64,000 nt of DNA from Clonostachys chloroleuca (taxonomy: Eukaryota > Ascomycota > Sordariomycetes > Hypocreales > Bionectriaceae). Every line of letters begins with the position of its first letter. The stretch's first letter is position 1. The stretch is taken from assembly GCA_037952775.1 (NCBI GenBank), contig JBANAY010000003.1:32054001-32118000 (forward strand), given 5' to 3'. The notes under the pieces are model-generated. The model was not told the DNA's origin. It ran no database searches and saw nothing but the letters and a program-made list of their open reading frames with translations. Positions 22,101 to 34,900 of this stretch are shown piece by piece. The translations under genes and the position numbers were made by a program.

Positions 22101-23506
22101 CGTCAGTTCGCCCCGTAGCCGTTGGTAACGAACAGGCACGGCATAAACCTGTTTCAAATCACCGACGTACCGCATAGAGTTCAGCCAGACACCAACGGTT
22201 GGTCTCGGCCCTATCATTCCTCGCGGTGCTCTGGGCAGCAACCAACTGATGCATACCGGGAGAGCTGGAACCTGCCACCATATTCCGACGGCTGCATCGC
22301 ATGGCACCCAGCCGACCCGAACGGGGAGGCACACCGGTTGTTTGCTCAAGACCTTTTTTCTGCGAATATGTGCTTTTCTTCAGCTCTGCACCCGACCGCC
22401 ACCTGTCCATCGTAATTCGCAGTGACTCAGGGTTGTCATTCATGCCGCCCGTACCGGTCAGAAGCATGTTGGTTGCCCAAGCTCCCCCTCCACCCCCAAT
22501 GGCAAGCATCCCTTCTCCTCGTTTGCTCGTCACATCCTATTTTTCACCCAGGCGGTTAATTCATTGCGGCATTTTGCTGGCTGACTGCGTCCGCTATTGT
22601 TCTTCGGCCAACAAAACGAAAGCAGAAAAGCCTGGAGGTTCCTCGCCGCCAACGGTGCCCAACGGCAGCAAACTAATGCACGCAACCCGCCGCCAAGGCT
22701 CAGACGAATTCTCTTCTCTCCCCTTAGGTAGACATGATGATAGTCGGTGAACAATCAAGGTTCATCTCAGGCTAATGGCGATTTAGCACTTGACAGCTGA
22801 AGCCACAAGCTTTCATTTTCGGGACTAACACCAACCAGGCTGGGGGCGCATGCCTTTTTTCGGCTGAGAAGAAAGAAAGAGAGGGAAAGAAGAAGCATGC
22901 GCCGGCCTCTTGTCACAGTACCATCATACGTGTTGCATCGGGTGCAGCGCAACCAACCACACCACAGTAGCGATTACGCCTTGCCAGCCATTGAATCTAT
23001 CACTGGCTCCAGGCGGAATGTGCACATTTTTTTGCCCAAGGGGGGCACCGCACGTATTCAGTAGGTAGGCGCATAGAGGCGTAGACTCGATTCCATTCGC
23101 CAGTCCTTGTTTTGGACCTTGGTGAAAACAACCCAATTTAAACTGACCATTCAGCCTTGCAACCAGGCACCTGATCGTATCGAAAATCGTCAGTGGTGCC
23201 GTCCGCCGAATCTTGTGGACCACAACCTACATCAGTTACGAGAATTAATTTTTGAATACCCGAAGCCAAACCTAGGATTATGGTTGATTCGTGAGAAAGA
23301 ACATAAAAGGGGCCGATGCCAGCTTGAGTACGGTATCTGCTGTATTTAATTATTCGATTAACAAGCGTGAGAATTGTTACATGTATAGAAATCCCCAAGA
23401 ACAGGAAGAAACGCGTAACTTTACAGATTTTCGCCAAGTCGTCTGGCCAGGGCAGGATTTGCCCATCCTATGGTATGATATGAATGAGAATCGTCAGTGA
23501 TGATAC
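19184..23506. other. 4.3-kb gene-empty interval
   Basis: It lies between the DUF1996 start and the velvet gene stop. All open frames are short, overlap one another on both strands and show no family features. The first 400 bp should be the DUF1996 promoter and leader. I recognise no tRNA, repeat family or coding relic. Confidence 0.45.
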
Positions 23507-25081
23507 CTAATCATCACTCGAATCGTCGTCCTCATCGCGTTGCCTTCCAATTCTCCGCTTCTTCTCGTTTCCTTTCTTGATGGAAATGATGCAGCCCTGC
23601 GCTCTCAGCGCCCTGACCAATCCGCTGCTCTCGCTGATACCAGGGAAGTCCTTCGCCGTATACACCGTGAAAGGGCGGCTGATCACCTCACACAAGTTGG
23701 GAAAGTGCCTACTCTGCCCAGGATTGGTAACGTCCATCATGATCATGTTGAACTTGAGTTTGTATGTCCCCAAGGTCCGAACGGAGAGATCTGAGAACGT
23801 GAAGAAGCAGCCCTCGACTCCTTTCTGGTCCTTTCCAAAAAATGGGGCAGCAACCTGGGACCCCGTCAGACGACGTTGATAGTGGTACTCAGCTGGCATT
23901 ATCGATGCCTCTGCTGTCCCATACTCGTCCCAGATCCAGCAATGCGTAACGTATCCGTCCCAGCTGAGGTACTTCTTCTTATCGTCAGGAGAGAGATTGG
24001 GTCCTTCCACATGGAGCTGGACAATCGGGGGAGGGTCTATGGTTCTCCTATCACGTTCTCCTGAGCCACAGGCACGCGCCGCTTCCGGCTGCTGGCGCAC
24101 TGAAATTCGAAATCGAATTGACGCTACATCCAAGGCTCTCTCTGGACCGAGGAGGTTCAGGACTGGTGCGATCCTGTTGGGTGTCTCGCTCGTAGGCCCA
24201 AAAGTAATCGCTGCTGGCCTCGCTTGAAAGGTAGATTGCCTCTGACTCATAGCTGATGCATTCGATTGATCTGATACCCCTTGGCGAAAAGTTTCTGTCC
24301 TTCGAGGGGTCGACTGATCGATACTAGGATGAGAAGACGACGGATAGGAGGGATTATGAATATCAGAATAGGAGGGATTATGAATATTAGAAGGATAGGA
24401 TGGATTATGAACTTCAGAAGGATAGGGTGGATTATGAACGTCAGAAGGCCCTATTCTTCTTTCCGCTGGCCTGTTTTCTACGGCCTGGGGTGAATTAGAA
24501 GTTGGCTGGGAGTACGTAGTAGGGTACTTATAATCTGGTTTTGGGCCTCGAAATGAACGATCGTGATGAGCTGAACGATCTTGGTGAGCTGAATGATGGT
24601 AGTGAGCTAAACGATCGTCATGAGCCGGCTGATCATAGCGAGCCGAACGATCGTGGTGAGCCGAACGATCGTGGTGAGCCGAACGGTCGTGATGAACTGA
24701 ACGATATTTTTGAGCTGAATGATCGTAGTGAGCTAAACGATCGTCATGAACCGGATGATCGTAGTGAGCCGAACGATAATGAGTCGAACGACATTGATGA
24801 GTTGAACTCTCTGGCGATTGGACCCGAGGCAGAGTGGCATAAGAAGATGAATCTCGATACGGTTGGGCTGGCTGAGGGGCAGAAGGTGACGGATAATTAT
24901 AATGCTGTTGATAATCTGGTTGCTGGTTACCTCTGGTCGGAACACCAGCCACCATGTCCCGCGGAGGAGGGAGGGTGAACCTATGCTCGGGCTCACTCGT
25001 CATTGAAGAGGATTCCCTATGCCCATACTCATATCGCCCCGGCCGAAGCTCGTAGCCTCGGTCATACTGAGGGCGAGACAT
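23507..25081 (-). CDS. Velvet-domain regulator with long His-rich repeat N-terminus
   Basis: Velvet factors bind DNA through an NF-kB-like fold and control development and secondary metabolism, usually as homo- or heterodimers. This single-exon gene encodes 524 aa from the ATG at 25081 (MSRPQYDRGYELRPGRYEYG); an in-frame ATG 12 codons upstream is possible. The velvet domain lies at about residues 322-500: IRFRISVRQQPEAARACGSG, TIDPPPIVQLHVEG, then GCFFTFSDLSVRTLGTYKL, and FTVYTAKDFPGISESS. The end (GCIISIKKGNEKKRR, then an acidic tail) suits a VosA/VelB-like or VelC-like member, and I cannot fix the subtype. The first 320 residues are disordered and include about a dozen short His/Asp/Arg repeats (HHDRSA, AHYDHS) and a second array of HNPSYPS-type units. 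Confidence 0.88.
   Translation of the reverse strand: MSRPQYDRGYELRPGRYEYGHRESSSMTSEPEHRFTLPPPRDMVAGVPTRGNQQPDYQQHYNYPSPSAPQPAQPYRDSSSYATLPRVQSPESSTHQCRSTHYRSAHYDHPVHDDRLAHYDHSAQKYRSVHHDRSAHHDRSAHHDRSARYDQPAHDDRLAHYHHSAHQDRSAHHDRSFRGPKPDYKYPTTYSQPTSNSPQAVENRPAERRIGPSDVHNPPYPSEVHNPSYPSNIHNPSYSDIHNPSYPSSSHPSIDQSTPRRTETFRQGVSDQSNASAMSQRQSTFQARPAAITFGPTSETPNRIAPVLNLLGPERALDVASIRFRISVRQQPEAARACGSGERDRRTIDPPPIVQLHVEGPNLSPDDKKKYLSWDGYVTHCWIWDEYGTAEASIMPAEYHYQRRLTGSQVAAPFFGKDQKGVEGCFFTFSDLSVRTLGTYKLKFNMIMMDVTNPGQSRHFPNLCEVISRPFTVYTAKDFPGISESSGLVRALRAQGCIISIKKGNEKKRRIGRQRDEDDDSSDD
24335..24445. repeat. Intragenic tandem repeat, HNPSYPS units (velvet gene)
   Basis: Four imperfect copies of a unit of about 24-27 bp encode HNPPYPS, HNPSYPS, HNPSYS and HNPSYPS blocks separated by short acidic or Asn spacers. 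On the plus strand the recurrent core is GGATTATGAA. Confidence 0.75.
24555..24795. repeat. Intragenic tandem repeat, His/Asp/Arg units (velvet gene)
   Basis: This is an array of imperfect 15-18-bp units with the plus-strand core GAACGATCGTGGTGAGCC. It encodes repeated HHDRSA, HYDHSA and HDDRLA blocks in the velvet protein N-terminus. Two longer blocks (HDDRLAHYDHSA and HDDRLAHYHHSA) suggest a higher-order duplication. Length variation between strains is likely. Confidence 0.75.
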
Positions 25082-28000
25082 GATGAGAAAATTCGTGATA
25101 TGCGTCAGATACCACACTAATGCGGCAGTACCTGAGACGGCGCGAGGTTATCTAAATAAGGTATAAATGGTCTTGAACGTTGGACACGCTCTGAACGAAA
25201 AAGAATCGAGTTGTTATCGGCTGCAAGAGAGGTCCCTAGAAGAACCAGTGGCAGCCGACAGGTAATATCCTCTCGCAAGAAGGTATATGGCCCAAGTATA
25301 TTGAGCCTTTCGAGGAGTTGAAAATATGACAAGGGGAAATATTCCAGAACGTTGTTGGAAGTTTAAAGGCAAGCTCTTGAGATGTTGTGGAGTAGAGAGA
25401 GACGAGAAGGGCGCGGAGGATAGTCGAGGTTAAAGAAGCGAGACTATCCCCAGTTCGCGAAGGCGTTCTTCCTTTTTCCCAGTGCTACATGCTCGTCAGA
25501 CTGTATTTGACAAAGAAGAAATGAAACATGCTCGACTGGCTCCCAGGGTGATGGTGCCAGGGTTTCACTCAAGCTGCAGTTCTGAGACAAATGCCAATGT
25601 ACATGTGAGGAAGGAACGAGATCCACATCGACTTGGTCTAGAGAACTGGAGAAGGCTTCGGAACTTGCTTGCGTTAACCAGAAACAACTTAACAACAGAA
25701 CTAATGCATCGAGGTGCTCAGTGACGGTAGAATGAAGTCTAAGCGAGAAAAATGGATGGCAACTGAGACATGTTTCGTCGAAAGAATGACTAGATCTTCC
25801 TAAATCCAGGTTCCAGGAGCAACGTTAGATGGTTCGCTTGTAAGAGGAGGCCTCTGTCGTGGATAGTGGAGATATGATGAGTTGGGCGATAGAAGGCGCA
25901 CAGGAGCCAATGAGGTGCGACAAACTCAACTCCAAAGTGGCTGCGGTAAAACTAAGAAGAAGAGAAGAATACAAAGCCAGTCTCAGGGGTGGAGGCACAG
26001 CAGGTATGGCGGGTTGATGTAGTGAAAGCCGGAGAAGGTTTGGTGTGAGGAAACTGGGCTAGGTATAGCGTCCACGAGGTGGGGTAAGATCAAGTAGTTA
26101 GACGGCCAGAAAGCGGCCGCAGAAGCAGACAGATCAATCGGAGAGCGGGAGAGCGTTATTGTGCGAGTGGTTGTGGAGGCAATTGGGTGGCACAAGACTT
26201 GCAGCTTGGAGTCATCCAGTGTCTGAGTGCTGTTGGTTGTTTATGAATCGGATCACTTTGCAGTCTGGGACCAATCATGAAGAGGCCACAGTATTGCCCA
26301 TACTTGAGCTCACACCCACGCCCAGGAGGAATTACCAAATGGACTCGATGGATGTGACCCGTTCCTACAAGCTTATTAGCCCAACCACATGGACAGTGCG
26401 TTAGGTATGCAGATGATGACAAGCCCCAAAGTATAATGAGGTGGACGATGGACGGATATGCATCGCCTAGTCCAGGACGGCCTAGGGTTGGGGCTGACGG
26501 CAGGATCTGGCTAGTTTAGCGGTTGTCAGAGGAAAAAGCAATTAATACTTTGTGTGCGCTTCGAAGTCGGGATCGGCAAATGGAAGGGAGTCACTGTCTC
26601 ATGGCTCGCCTCGTTGGGCGCCATGGACAATCTCACCAACTTGCGGCCGGCACCGTGTACGCAGCTTTTCCTTTCAGGAGTAAGCAAGGGTAAGGCGAAT
26701 TTCCAGGTTCTTGGGTTCCCATGAGCGGAGCTGGCGGTGATCAAATGTACCCATCCAAGTCATCGGCCCCTCGTTTAAAGGAGGGGACCTATTCGTACCG
26801 GTACAGGAACAAAAGCAACACCACTCTGCATATCGAGAAGGAACATGGATGTAGAAGATCGATCGAGAGCGAGGGTGGCAATACTTGTGCCTGCTTGCTC
26901 ACCGGTACGTTGCGATGCGATATCAGTGTGAGGTATCAAAAACTGCTGCGGTCTACCCCCGGCTTTGCTGGGTAAGTCGGCTAGATCCCAGAGCACATTA
27001 TCCGGATCTGGTTCGCGGTGCGGTAGCCCACATTATGCGTAGGTGAACTTCCAAGACTTCAATCGGAAGAGGGAAAGCTGAGCCGCATGGTATCTCGTCG
27101 AAACAAAGCAAGTTTGTTCTTGGCTTGGCTTTGGTCGTGTCGTCCCAACGCACCACCGATTGGGGCAAAGGCAGTCTTCCTGCAGAACAGAGGCTGAGCG
27201 ATCACACGACCACGCAAGGAAGAGGAAAAGATCAAAGCACACTGCTCACTCACACGCGCGCGCACTCGCACACACACACCAAGAGTGACCCACCCCTAAT
27301 CCTTTACTCTTGCTTAAGGCCATTGGGCCAACACTGACCAACATGCAGATGAGCACTGCAGAGTCACATTCGAGCGTGAGAGGTGTCTGGCTAGTCCCCA
27401 TCAGCTCAACTCGGCGAGGGGTCCTGATTGGCAGAGATGGGCGCTCGGCTGGCTTTCAGCTGGCCAAGACATCCTAAGACATGCTCGAGGATGAGGTGGC
27501 TTTTGGGCTGGAACACATGCAGGTCGCACCACAACGGCTGCTGTGCGACTGGCGGGCTAGCAGCAAGGCCATTGGTCATGGAACTAAAAGCAAGACAGCA
27601 AATAATTGAAGAAGTTGGTGATGAGAGACCAGGGCAGGAACAGGGGAAGGACGGTAGAAGTCCAGGTACATTCAGCATACCCCGATAGCGAGGTACGTGC
27701 CTGCGCTAGAGAGCCAGATCAGACAGGCACACGCGTGTACCCTCTAGTACAAGGTACACGTGCTGGAATAGCCCGGTACCAGTACCTAGCGCCCGTTGCC
27801 GATCGATTCTAATTGGACTTCCCCACTCCTCCCTCCTGTGCTCCTGCCTCGCCGTGGTCTTAGACTCTGCTGACACCCAGTAGTTTCCCCACATCCTGCT
27901 CCTATTCTCCGGCAGAGCTGTTAGCCAACTCCCCATCAGCATCCTAAACAGCGCCAGCAGCCAGGTGGTCCCGGGAGGTAATTGATCACCCCGAGCTGTC

Positions 28001-30711
28001 CTATATATCCTCGGAGTTGTTGAGGTCTCACTGCCAGGTTGCAGCCCAGGAAGAAGGTCGCCCAACCGGCCCCCAATGTCCACAGCTAGTCCCATTTACG
28101 GCAGTACGACGCGAGCCTACCATCTTGCATATCATAGCCTTTGCGTTTTGGAACTATGGCCCGTTAGCTCCAAGTCTACCCTACCGTATCCTTACCGTAC
28201 ATGTGATCTATCACCTTATTGCCCAACAAATGGGAGCACTGGTCTCCGTCCCTCATCCGACAATGCAAGGGAGGGGCGGAAGGCCAAGAACAGGAAGCCC
28301 TCGAATCCTTGGTGCCATGCAATGTGCTGCATAAGGCAGCTAGCCCTCTGGTTGCCTCCGTCAACGGGGCGGAGCGGGATGCAAGGTTGGTGGCTCCCCG
28401 AGAGATAACAAGCCACGGTACCTGCTGTACCATTCGTTGATTCATGCTTAGGTGCGGTACCAAGTCCAGATCTCAACCGCAATGCTATTGACTTGCTTAC
28501 CCGCCTTGGCACCTCGCCAACGCATTGACGCACCAGCGATTGGTGATGGATATACCGATGGTAACACAAGGCCGCCTCGCCACTCACCATGCAGCATGCG
28601 TTCACGGTTACGAAGCTCTGGCTGCAAATTTCCCACAAGACACATGCGCAGTTGACAGATCGTTCTTGTGCCCCTCTCCTGCTGCCGCCATCTCCACTTC
28701 CATGGGGCATCTTCCGCCGAGCTGAGTCTCGAATCTACGATGCGGGCTCCTCCCCGTCCTATTGTGTCCTATTGCTTCCATCATGGGCGCTTCCTCATGC
28801 GGCCACCACCGCACCACCACCACAATCAACAATAGCAGATGCGAAGCTCGCAGCCTCATTCAAACATCACTATTGCTTCCCTCACCGCCTTCTCTCTCTC
28901 TGTCCATCCTCCCCTCCTCCTCTTCCTCGCCTTAATTCTTCCCGCCCTCTCACTCTCGCTATTTCCCTCCCCACCATCTTCCATCTGCTCCGCCTGTTTT
29001 TCCCACCCTCCCTCACCTAAATCATCATTCCTGTCGTTACCTGGTAATCACCCGCATCCGACCTGGTCCGGATCTCATCTGATCCCTGCCCAACCCACGA
29101 CCCAAGGCGATCCCATCCGAAAGCGTTCCACCCTGCTTCTCAGCTTTACCCAGATCGATGTGTCTCAGTCCCTTGGCCCTCGAGCTGGTTGGTCCTCACC
29201 TCGACCTCATTTCCTCCCCCTCACCTTTGGTTTACTTTTTTTTTTTTTTTTCCCCTTCGTCTCCGCAGAGACGCAGACGCATCCGAGCAATCACCCCCGA
29301 GCCCGGACTGAATATCCCAGGCCACCAATATTGGGGGGAAAATTTTGATGCCCTCATCATCGGAGCTGACCGTGATCCACCAGGGCAGTGTAGGGCCGAC
29401 TATCAAAAACCTTTTTTTGTTTTGTTTTTTCTTCGTCTCACTTTTTCCCGCCCGGAACTTCACCTCAGACCGCCATTGGTCCGTCGGAGGGAAACCACGC
29501 GCCTTGCCTGCCGCCCCAGGTCAGATCTCTGATCACACCGCCGAGTTCGGAGCTCTCCGACTGCACCAGCTTTGCATCGGTCAGGAGAAGGAGGTCGAGG
29601 TTCGGACGAACGAACGAAACGCCTGCCCACCTTTTCGCTCGTCGTTGCTGTTCCATTGTCGCCGGTGTTGATATTACCGTGATGCAGCTGCGGCATCCGA
29701 CGTATACCTAGGGTACTACTACGCTACGCGAAAGTGACTGGGCAGGGGGGAGAAGAAGGTTTCAACCTACATATTGGAAGGATCGCAAAGTCTCAACCTT
29801 ACCGCAAGGTCGCAGCGACTTTGATGCCTACACTGGTGCCCACCGTAGTGACTCGCCGAGTCCCGGTACCAGTTTGAGCATCTCGACGAAAGCCCGCCTC
29901 ACTATTGCAACCCCAAAGTCACTTGATATACCGAATTGTAGTCCTTTCTACCCAAGGTGAATATTGTAGTATTAAATTATGCGTCTGACAAGACTGTTAT
30001 TATAGGTCGATATTACATATGTATATGTACTCTAGTATTTCTCCTGTGCGAGAAAGCGGGATGAGGGAAAACTTCCATCAAAAATGTCCAGCGCAAGCCA
30101 ACCCAATGCTACCATGAATGTCCACCATACTAAGGAAAGAAAGAATGAGAAAACAAGATTCAAACTGAGCCCGTCTACCTTCCGTGGAAGGGGGAGGACA
30201 ATGCTGAAGGCCACTTTGCCTTGATGCAGTCCATGTGTGAATCCAAAAAGAATCAGGGGCCAAGAAAACCATGTACCCCCAAACCAGCGCCCGCTGAGAT
30301 CATAAAGCCTTTCCGTCCTTTTCGTTGTGTAACGTATTTGCGCCATGCCACTTCATCTGATCGAGGAAGTGCGCAAAATCCCATAGAAGAAGAATAATAA
30401 GAAATGTTGTCCGTCTAAGTTAGTTAGAGTAAATGGGATCGTAAAATGTGTGTCGTGAGTATAGGGTGAGTTATTCTGTCGGTGTGCTTTGGACAGCAGA
30501 CGTATATAAGGATTGATTGGTTGGCAGCGTAGTCGGTGTTGGGGAGAGTTTGCTGGACCGAATTTGAGAAGAATAGAGTGGCCGTATGCCGTGTATGGTA
30601 GGAACCAAAATAGTATATTATGAGGGTATCAAGAATTAAAGTATCGAAACGGTTATTAAGAGAGAGCAGGCAGAGATACAAGTCATCCCTGGGACATTGC
30701 TGGCTCCAGGC
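25082..30711. other. 5.6-kb gene-empty interval upstream of the velvet gene
   Basis: No protein family is recognised in this stretch. It includes a CA/CG-rich simple tract near 27250-27290, a strongly pyrimidine-rich segment at about 28870-29030 and a T16 run at 29236-29251. A long upstream region is common for fungal developmental regulators, so it may hold velvet-gene regulatory sequence and a long 5' leader. Non-coding transcripts cannot be judged from sequence alone. Confidence 0.45.
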
Positions 30712-31993
30712 CTATAGGAAAGAGCCGAGCATGAATGCCAAGGCCAAAGTCAATGTGAACACTGACCAGGCCGGGCCGTTGGCAACCGTCCCGCCTGCCT
30801 CAGGTGTTGTCTCGTTCACAAAGTTCGGCCCGCAAAGGGTATTGAATTGGCGAGCTGCGCCGGTGTACGTTTGGGAGAGACTCTGGCTTGTATCAGCTGA
30901 TGCTGCGTGCCAAATAGCCATCGTCTCCTTATTGCACCAGTTGCAAGTGGGCGTCGACGATCCTGGCAGGTTCAGGTCGTACGGCATCAGATAAAGGTAT
31001 GCATCAGACGGCGCGGAAAGATTGGTAACGGCATTGGCAAAGCAATACATTCCCGAATCAGGATCCTCGAGACAAGTCGCGCTGTACATGGTCTGGTATG
31101 CTCTCAGGCCGCGGTACGCCTGCACGATAGTCTTCAGGTTGCCCTTGTATTCCGCCGAGCAGTTCTCATCCTTGGTCAGGTTCTTGGCTGCATTCTCCAT
31201 GAACTTGGTGCAAGCATTGGTGTCAACTCGGCACGATTTGTCGAGCACACGGACAGTGCTGGTGAGCTGTTTCCTGGCATTGAAGAACGATTGGGAGGTC
31301 TATTAAAGGGGGTCTTGTTAGCACGTCAGTCGTTCAAATACTGGATCTACCCAATTGCCATCTTAAGCTTACCTCCATCATCATTGAGATCGGCAAGCAG
31401 TCTTTGAATGTCTGGTGGTTCAACAAGTCGCTCATGAAGGTAGGGCAAGAATTATCTTCGTTACTGAGTTTGAAATCGGTCGGGATCGAGTCGTCGAAAG
31501 CCGAGGGCAACGGCGAGTTGCTGGCGGCGGTGGTGGATGTCCTGATGGACACCGTGAACGTCGTCATGCTGTCGTCTTTGTCTGTCGTCGCAGTCTTGGT
31601 ACTGGAAGAGGACTTGTCAGAGGCACTCGCGCTCGTGGTTTTCTTCGCATCGCTGGAGGTCCTCGCGCTGGAGCTAGAGCTGGAGCTGGATTCCCTTCCA
31701 GAGCTGGAGCTAGTCTCATCCTCGTTCTCAGCTCGATGTTTCAGGTCCCAGCCTTGGTCAGGGACTTGCGCATAAATTGACTGGCGGGCAGTAGGAATCG
31801 GAGCTTCCACGACGGGCACGGAAGGTGATGCTGTTGCGAGGGCCGTAGGCTTGATTTGCATGGAGTAAGGATCGACAGCTGCTGCCCATGCAGGGGAGCC
31901 GAGGAGTGCGACCATGGCCAAAAGTCGTAGGTAGGGGCGGGTCTGCCACGAACGGCGTCTCAGCGCAGCGGGGTCGGCGGTTGATGCCGCCAT
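30712..31993 (-). CDS. Predicted GPI-anchored cell-surface protein (DUF7729-like)
   Basis: Exon 1 is 31993..31373 (207 codons), the intron 31300..31372 (73 nt, GTAAGC...AATAG) and exon 2 31299..30712, giving 402 aa. An N-terminal hydrophobic segment (YLRLLAMVALLGSPAWAAAV) fits a signal peptide. A Ser/Thr-rich stretch at about residues 90-160 fits a glycosylated stalk. A Cys-rich domain follows with NSCPTFMSDLL, DKSCRVDTNACTKFM, CLEDPDSGMYC and CNWCNKET. The C-terminus (GPAWSVFTLTLALAFMLG) is a hydrophobic tail after small residues, as in a GPI-attachment signal. The Cys pattern resembles fungal DUF7729 proteins, as far as I recall that family. Function is unknown; a cell-wall or plasma-membrane location is inferred. 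Confidence 0.82.
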
Positions 31994-34900
31994 GTTGACT
32001 GATGGTGAAACAGTTTGAAAATGCTGGCCAAGGGTTAATTGTCAGTTCCTCGGATGAGATCTGCTGTCCCAGGTGTTGTCCGCATTAGATGGCCAGAAAA
32101 CCCGCAAGGTCGCCTTTGTGGAAATAGGTTGTGGTCGTGATGGTCGAGACCAGCGTAAGCAGTCACCAAATAGGGGACCAGGCTCCTGGAGACGGTGATG
32201 GTCAACCAGTGATCTGAGCCGAGACCGCACCAGAGCCAAGATCAAATGGCGAGGACGGGGTGGAAACCCGCAATTGGGTCTCCTCTGCTGAGCTTGGCGA
32301 TTTTGACGATAATCTGCTTCTTCGCTGTCGACAAATTACTCTCGGTCGCGTGTAGCTGAGCAGGGCTGGTAGTTGCTCTCAGAAAGTACCTAGTGATCGT
32401 CGGGACTCCACGAGCCAAGTTGAGTAGTAGCAAATCAAGCGCGTTGGTGATGCTGATCTTTGTTCTGCCGAATTCGAACCTCGACGACGTTGCACAAACG
32501 ATCGACAAAGGGTGGGAGAGCGAGGTAAGACGAGGTAAGAAGGGCAGAACGTGGGGACGAAGGGCCATGAAAGAAGATAATGTTCAACTGAAGACGACAA
32601 GGAAGTATGGCTGACGGACTGGAGCACTCGAGGACCTAAGCTTCAGTGCTACGCTGGTCGATCCGGGTCGAGAACAGGGCATGCGTGAGCAGGTAAACAT
32701 GCATGCATACACTACGGAGAAGAGGATGGGACTTTGACCCAAAAGATTGACTTCCTCTACAGGGCCAAGGGTGCCCTGGCAGGCATATGAGCAGCCAGGA
32801 GCATTAAGTAACCAATATGACCAGGGGGGCCTGGCAGGTCGTACGAGGGCCCCCTGGCGATTGGCGAAGTTGCGGTTTTCTGGCTTCAATGGTAGTCTGG
32901 GGGTGCAAGCCACGCGGGACCGCCAGGCTCTATTGAGGGGATCTAATCAAAGCAGAATACGACACTGCCTGTGGAGGCGGCGCGCCGTGGACGGTTGGGC
33001 AAAGATGGATGCCAATAGATCGAAGCAGCCAATTTAGTGGGAGGCGAATAGGGGGCCGCCATGTGAAGACAGGCCTCTGAATGGGCGGCAGAGACGGCGA
33101 GTAGAGGAGAGACGCCATGCCGAGTCTGCAGCGGACTGGTCGGCCAAAGACATGTGGTGGGCTTTCATCTCCCAATGCGATAATTGATACATCAGCCGTC
33201 GAGCGAGGTGTGGCGGATGGGTGGGCTTGGCTGGCGGCGGACACCATCGTCAAAGGAGAATGTGCGAGTGGAGGAGGATGAAATGGCTGCAGGTGGCGTC
33301 AGGCCCCTTCCGGGCTAGATTACTCAGGTGAGAACATGTTCCCAATCAGGACCGTTACGTCCAAGGTTTTGGCCCGCAAGCCGCTCAATTAGGCGTTACC
33401 GTACCTGAGCCTATTGCCCACCAGGAGCCACTTAGAACGGGCTTGTGTGCGTTTTTCTCTCCTCCGCTGCTAGAGTCTCCATTCCGTGTAATTACCCTCC
33501 TGGGTACCTACATTAGGCACTGCTAGCATGTGTTTTCGACGACTTCTCCAGCCACCAGACCGAACTGAACCAGCCTTAAACAGATCAGCGATGCTAGCAG
33601 GGCCTTAGGCACGTTGATGTTTTTTTATATCCGCAGCCCACATGTTGCATAGCTAGGTGGTTCCGTCCGTACATGCATCCTAAATACGACGAAGCAGCCA
33701 TCTGTCATCATCCGTCCGGGCAAATCTTTCAATAGCCATTGCGCACCGACGACGCACCCAGGTGAACGGCCTTGGCCCCGATCCGTGCTTACTAGCTAGT
33801 GGAATGCATTGCACGGAAGGATTTTCTGCCCTTCTACTCTCACTCAGCCCTGCAGAGCTGAGCTGGGGACAGCTCACATCTAACTTCTTATGTTTGTCTT
33901 TGTCATGGAATACAACATCGGGAAATCCCTTCAATAGGTAAGCTTCCTCAGGCTTAGGCAGCTTTGAGGAGTAAGACCGTTCCGAGGGCCTCAACAGAGC
34001 ACGAGGAGATATTACGCCTCGTCCGCACCCGATGGGGTTTATTAATATCGATTTCTACTATAGGCAGGGAACTGACCGTGTGTACCTACTCTCGCATACT
34101 TCAATATTGCTACGATAGAGCATGTTGTGTCGCACCACAGGTTCATACATATTGGTTTCGCCGAGGCACGGACGGCAATTGTCTGTGCCACGACGGCAGT
34201 CTATCCATTGATGGACCACACTGAAAACCCCACGACATGGCGGTGGTTGTGGTGGTGGTGCTGCATGAACAATTATCGCCCGCAGCCCACTCATTTCTAA
34301 TTCTGCACGACAAAGATTCCGGGTGGCTTGCTCTATTCTCCTTTTTGGTTCCTTCACTCCCGATGTCCCAATTGACGCCTGCTCTGGATGCCACCTCAAC
34401 CTCTAGCTAGTTCCTGGCTAGCAGAATCATAAGCAGCCACAGCATCGACCCTCCTGGTCGACGCAACAACACAGCCTCGACTAGCTAAACAAATGCCCTC
34501 AGCGCTAATCGCGTATAACGAGTCACCGTCTGGTGGTGGGTGTGAAAGGATGGATGTGGCAACCGGCCGTTCAGGTGGCTATCCAGAAGGGAGAGGCCCC
34601 TGTCCGCTGGGTCCATCCTCCGCTGTGCTGTCGCCCTACGGTTCGCCGGCAGTAAGGGCTTTAGGGTGGGCTGCACTAAGACATTAATCCACGCTACCTG
34701 CCTACTCTAATGCACAAACATTCATATTCTTCCAGCGCCTTCCCTGTACTATGACCGTCGTCCCTTTAGAGCCACCGCAATGACTGTGTCTCCGTCTATG
34801 GCTCGTCCTTCCGACAGGGATCGCCCCAAGGTGTGCATCAAATCCCCATCTTCTCCATCTCCATCTCTGCTGGACAGAATCTGCCGTGGAATAGACTGCC

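Noticed and set aside
24335..24795. Regularly spaced repeats that could suggest a CRISPR-like array
   Set aside because: They are imperfect, without unique spacers, and encode the disordered N-terminus of the velvet protein in a eukaryotic genome.
28589..29348. Plus-strand open frames of 143 and 169 codons
   Set aside because: They translate pyrimidine-rich low-complexity sequence into Ser/Pro/Leu-rich peptides with no domain, and overlap each other in different frames.
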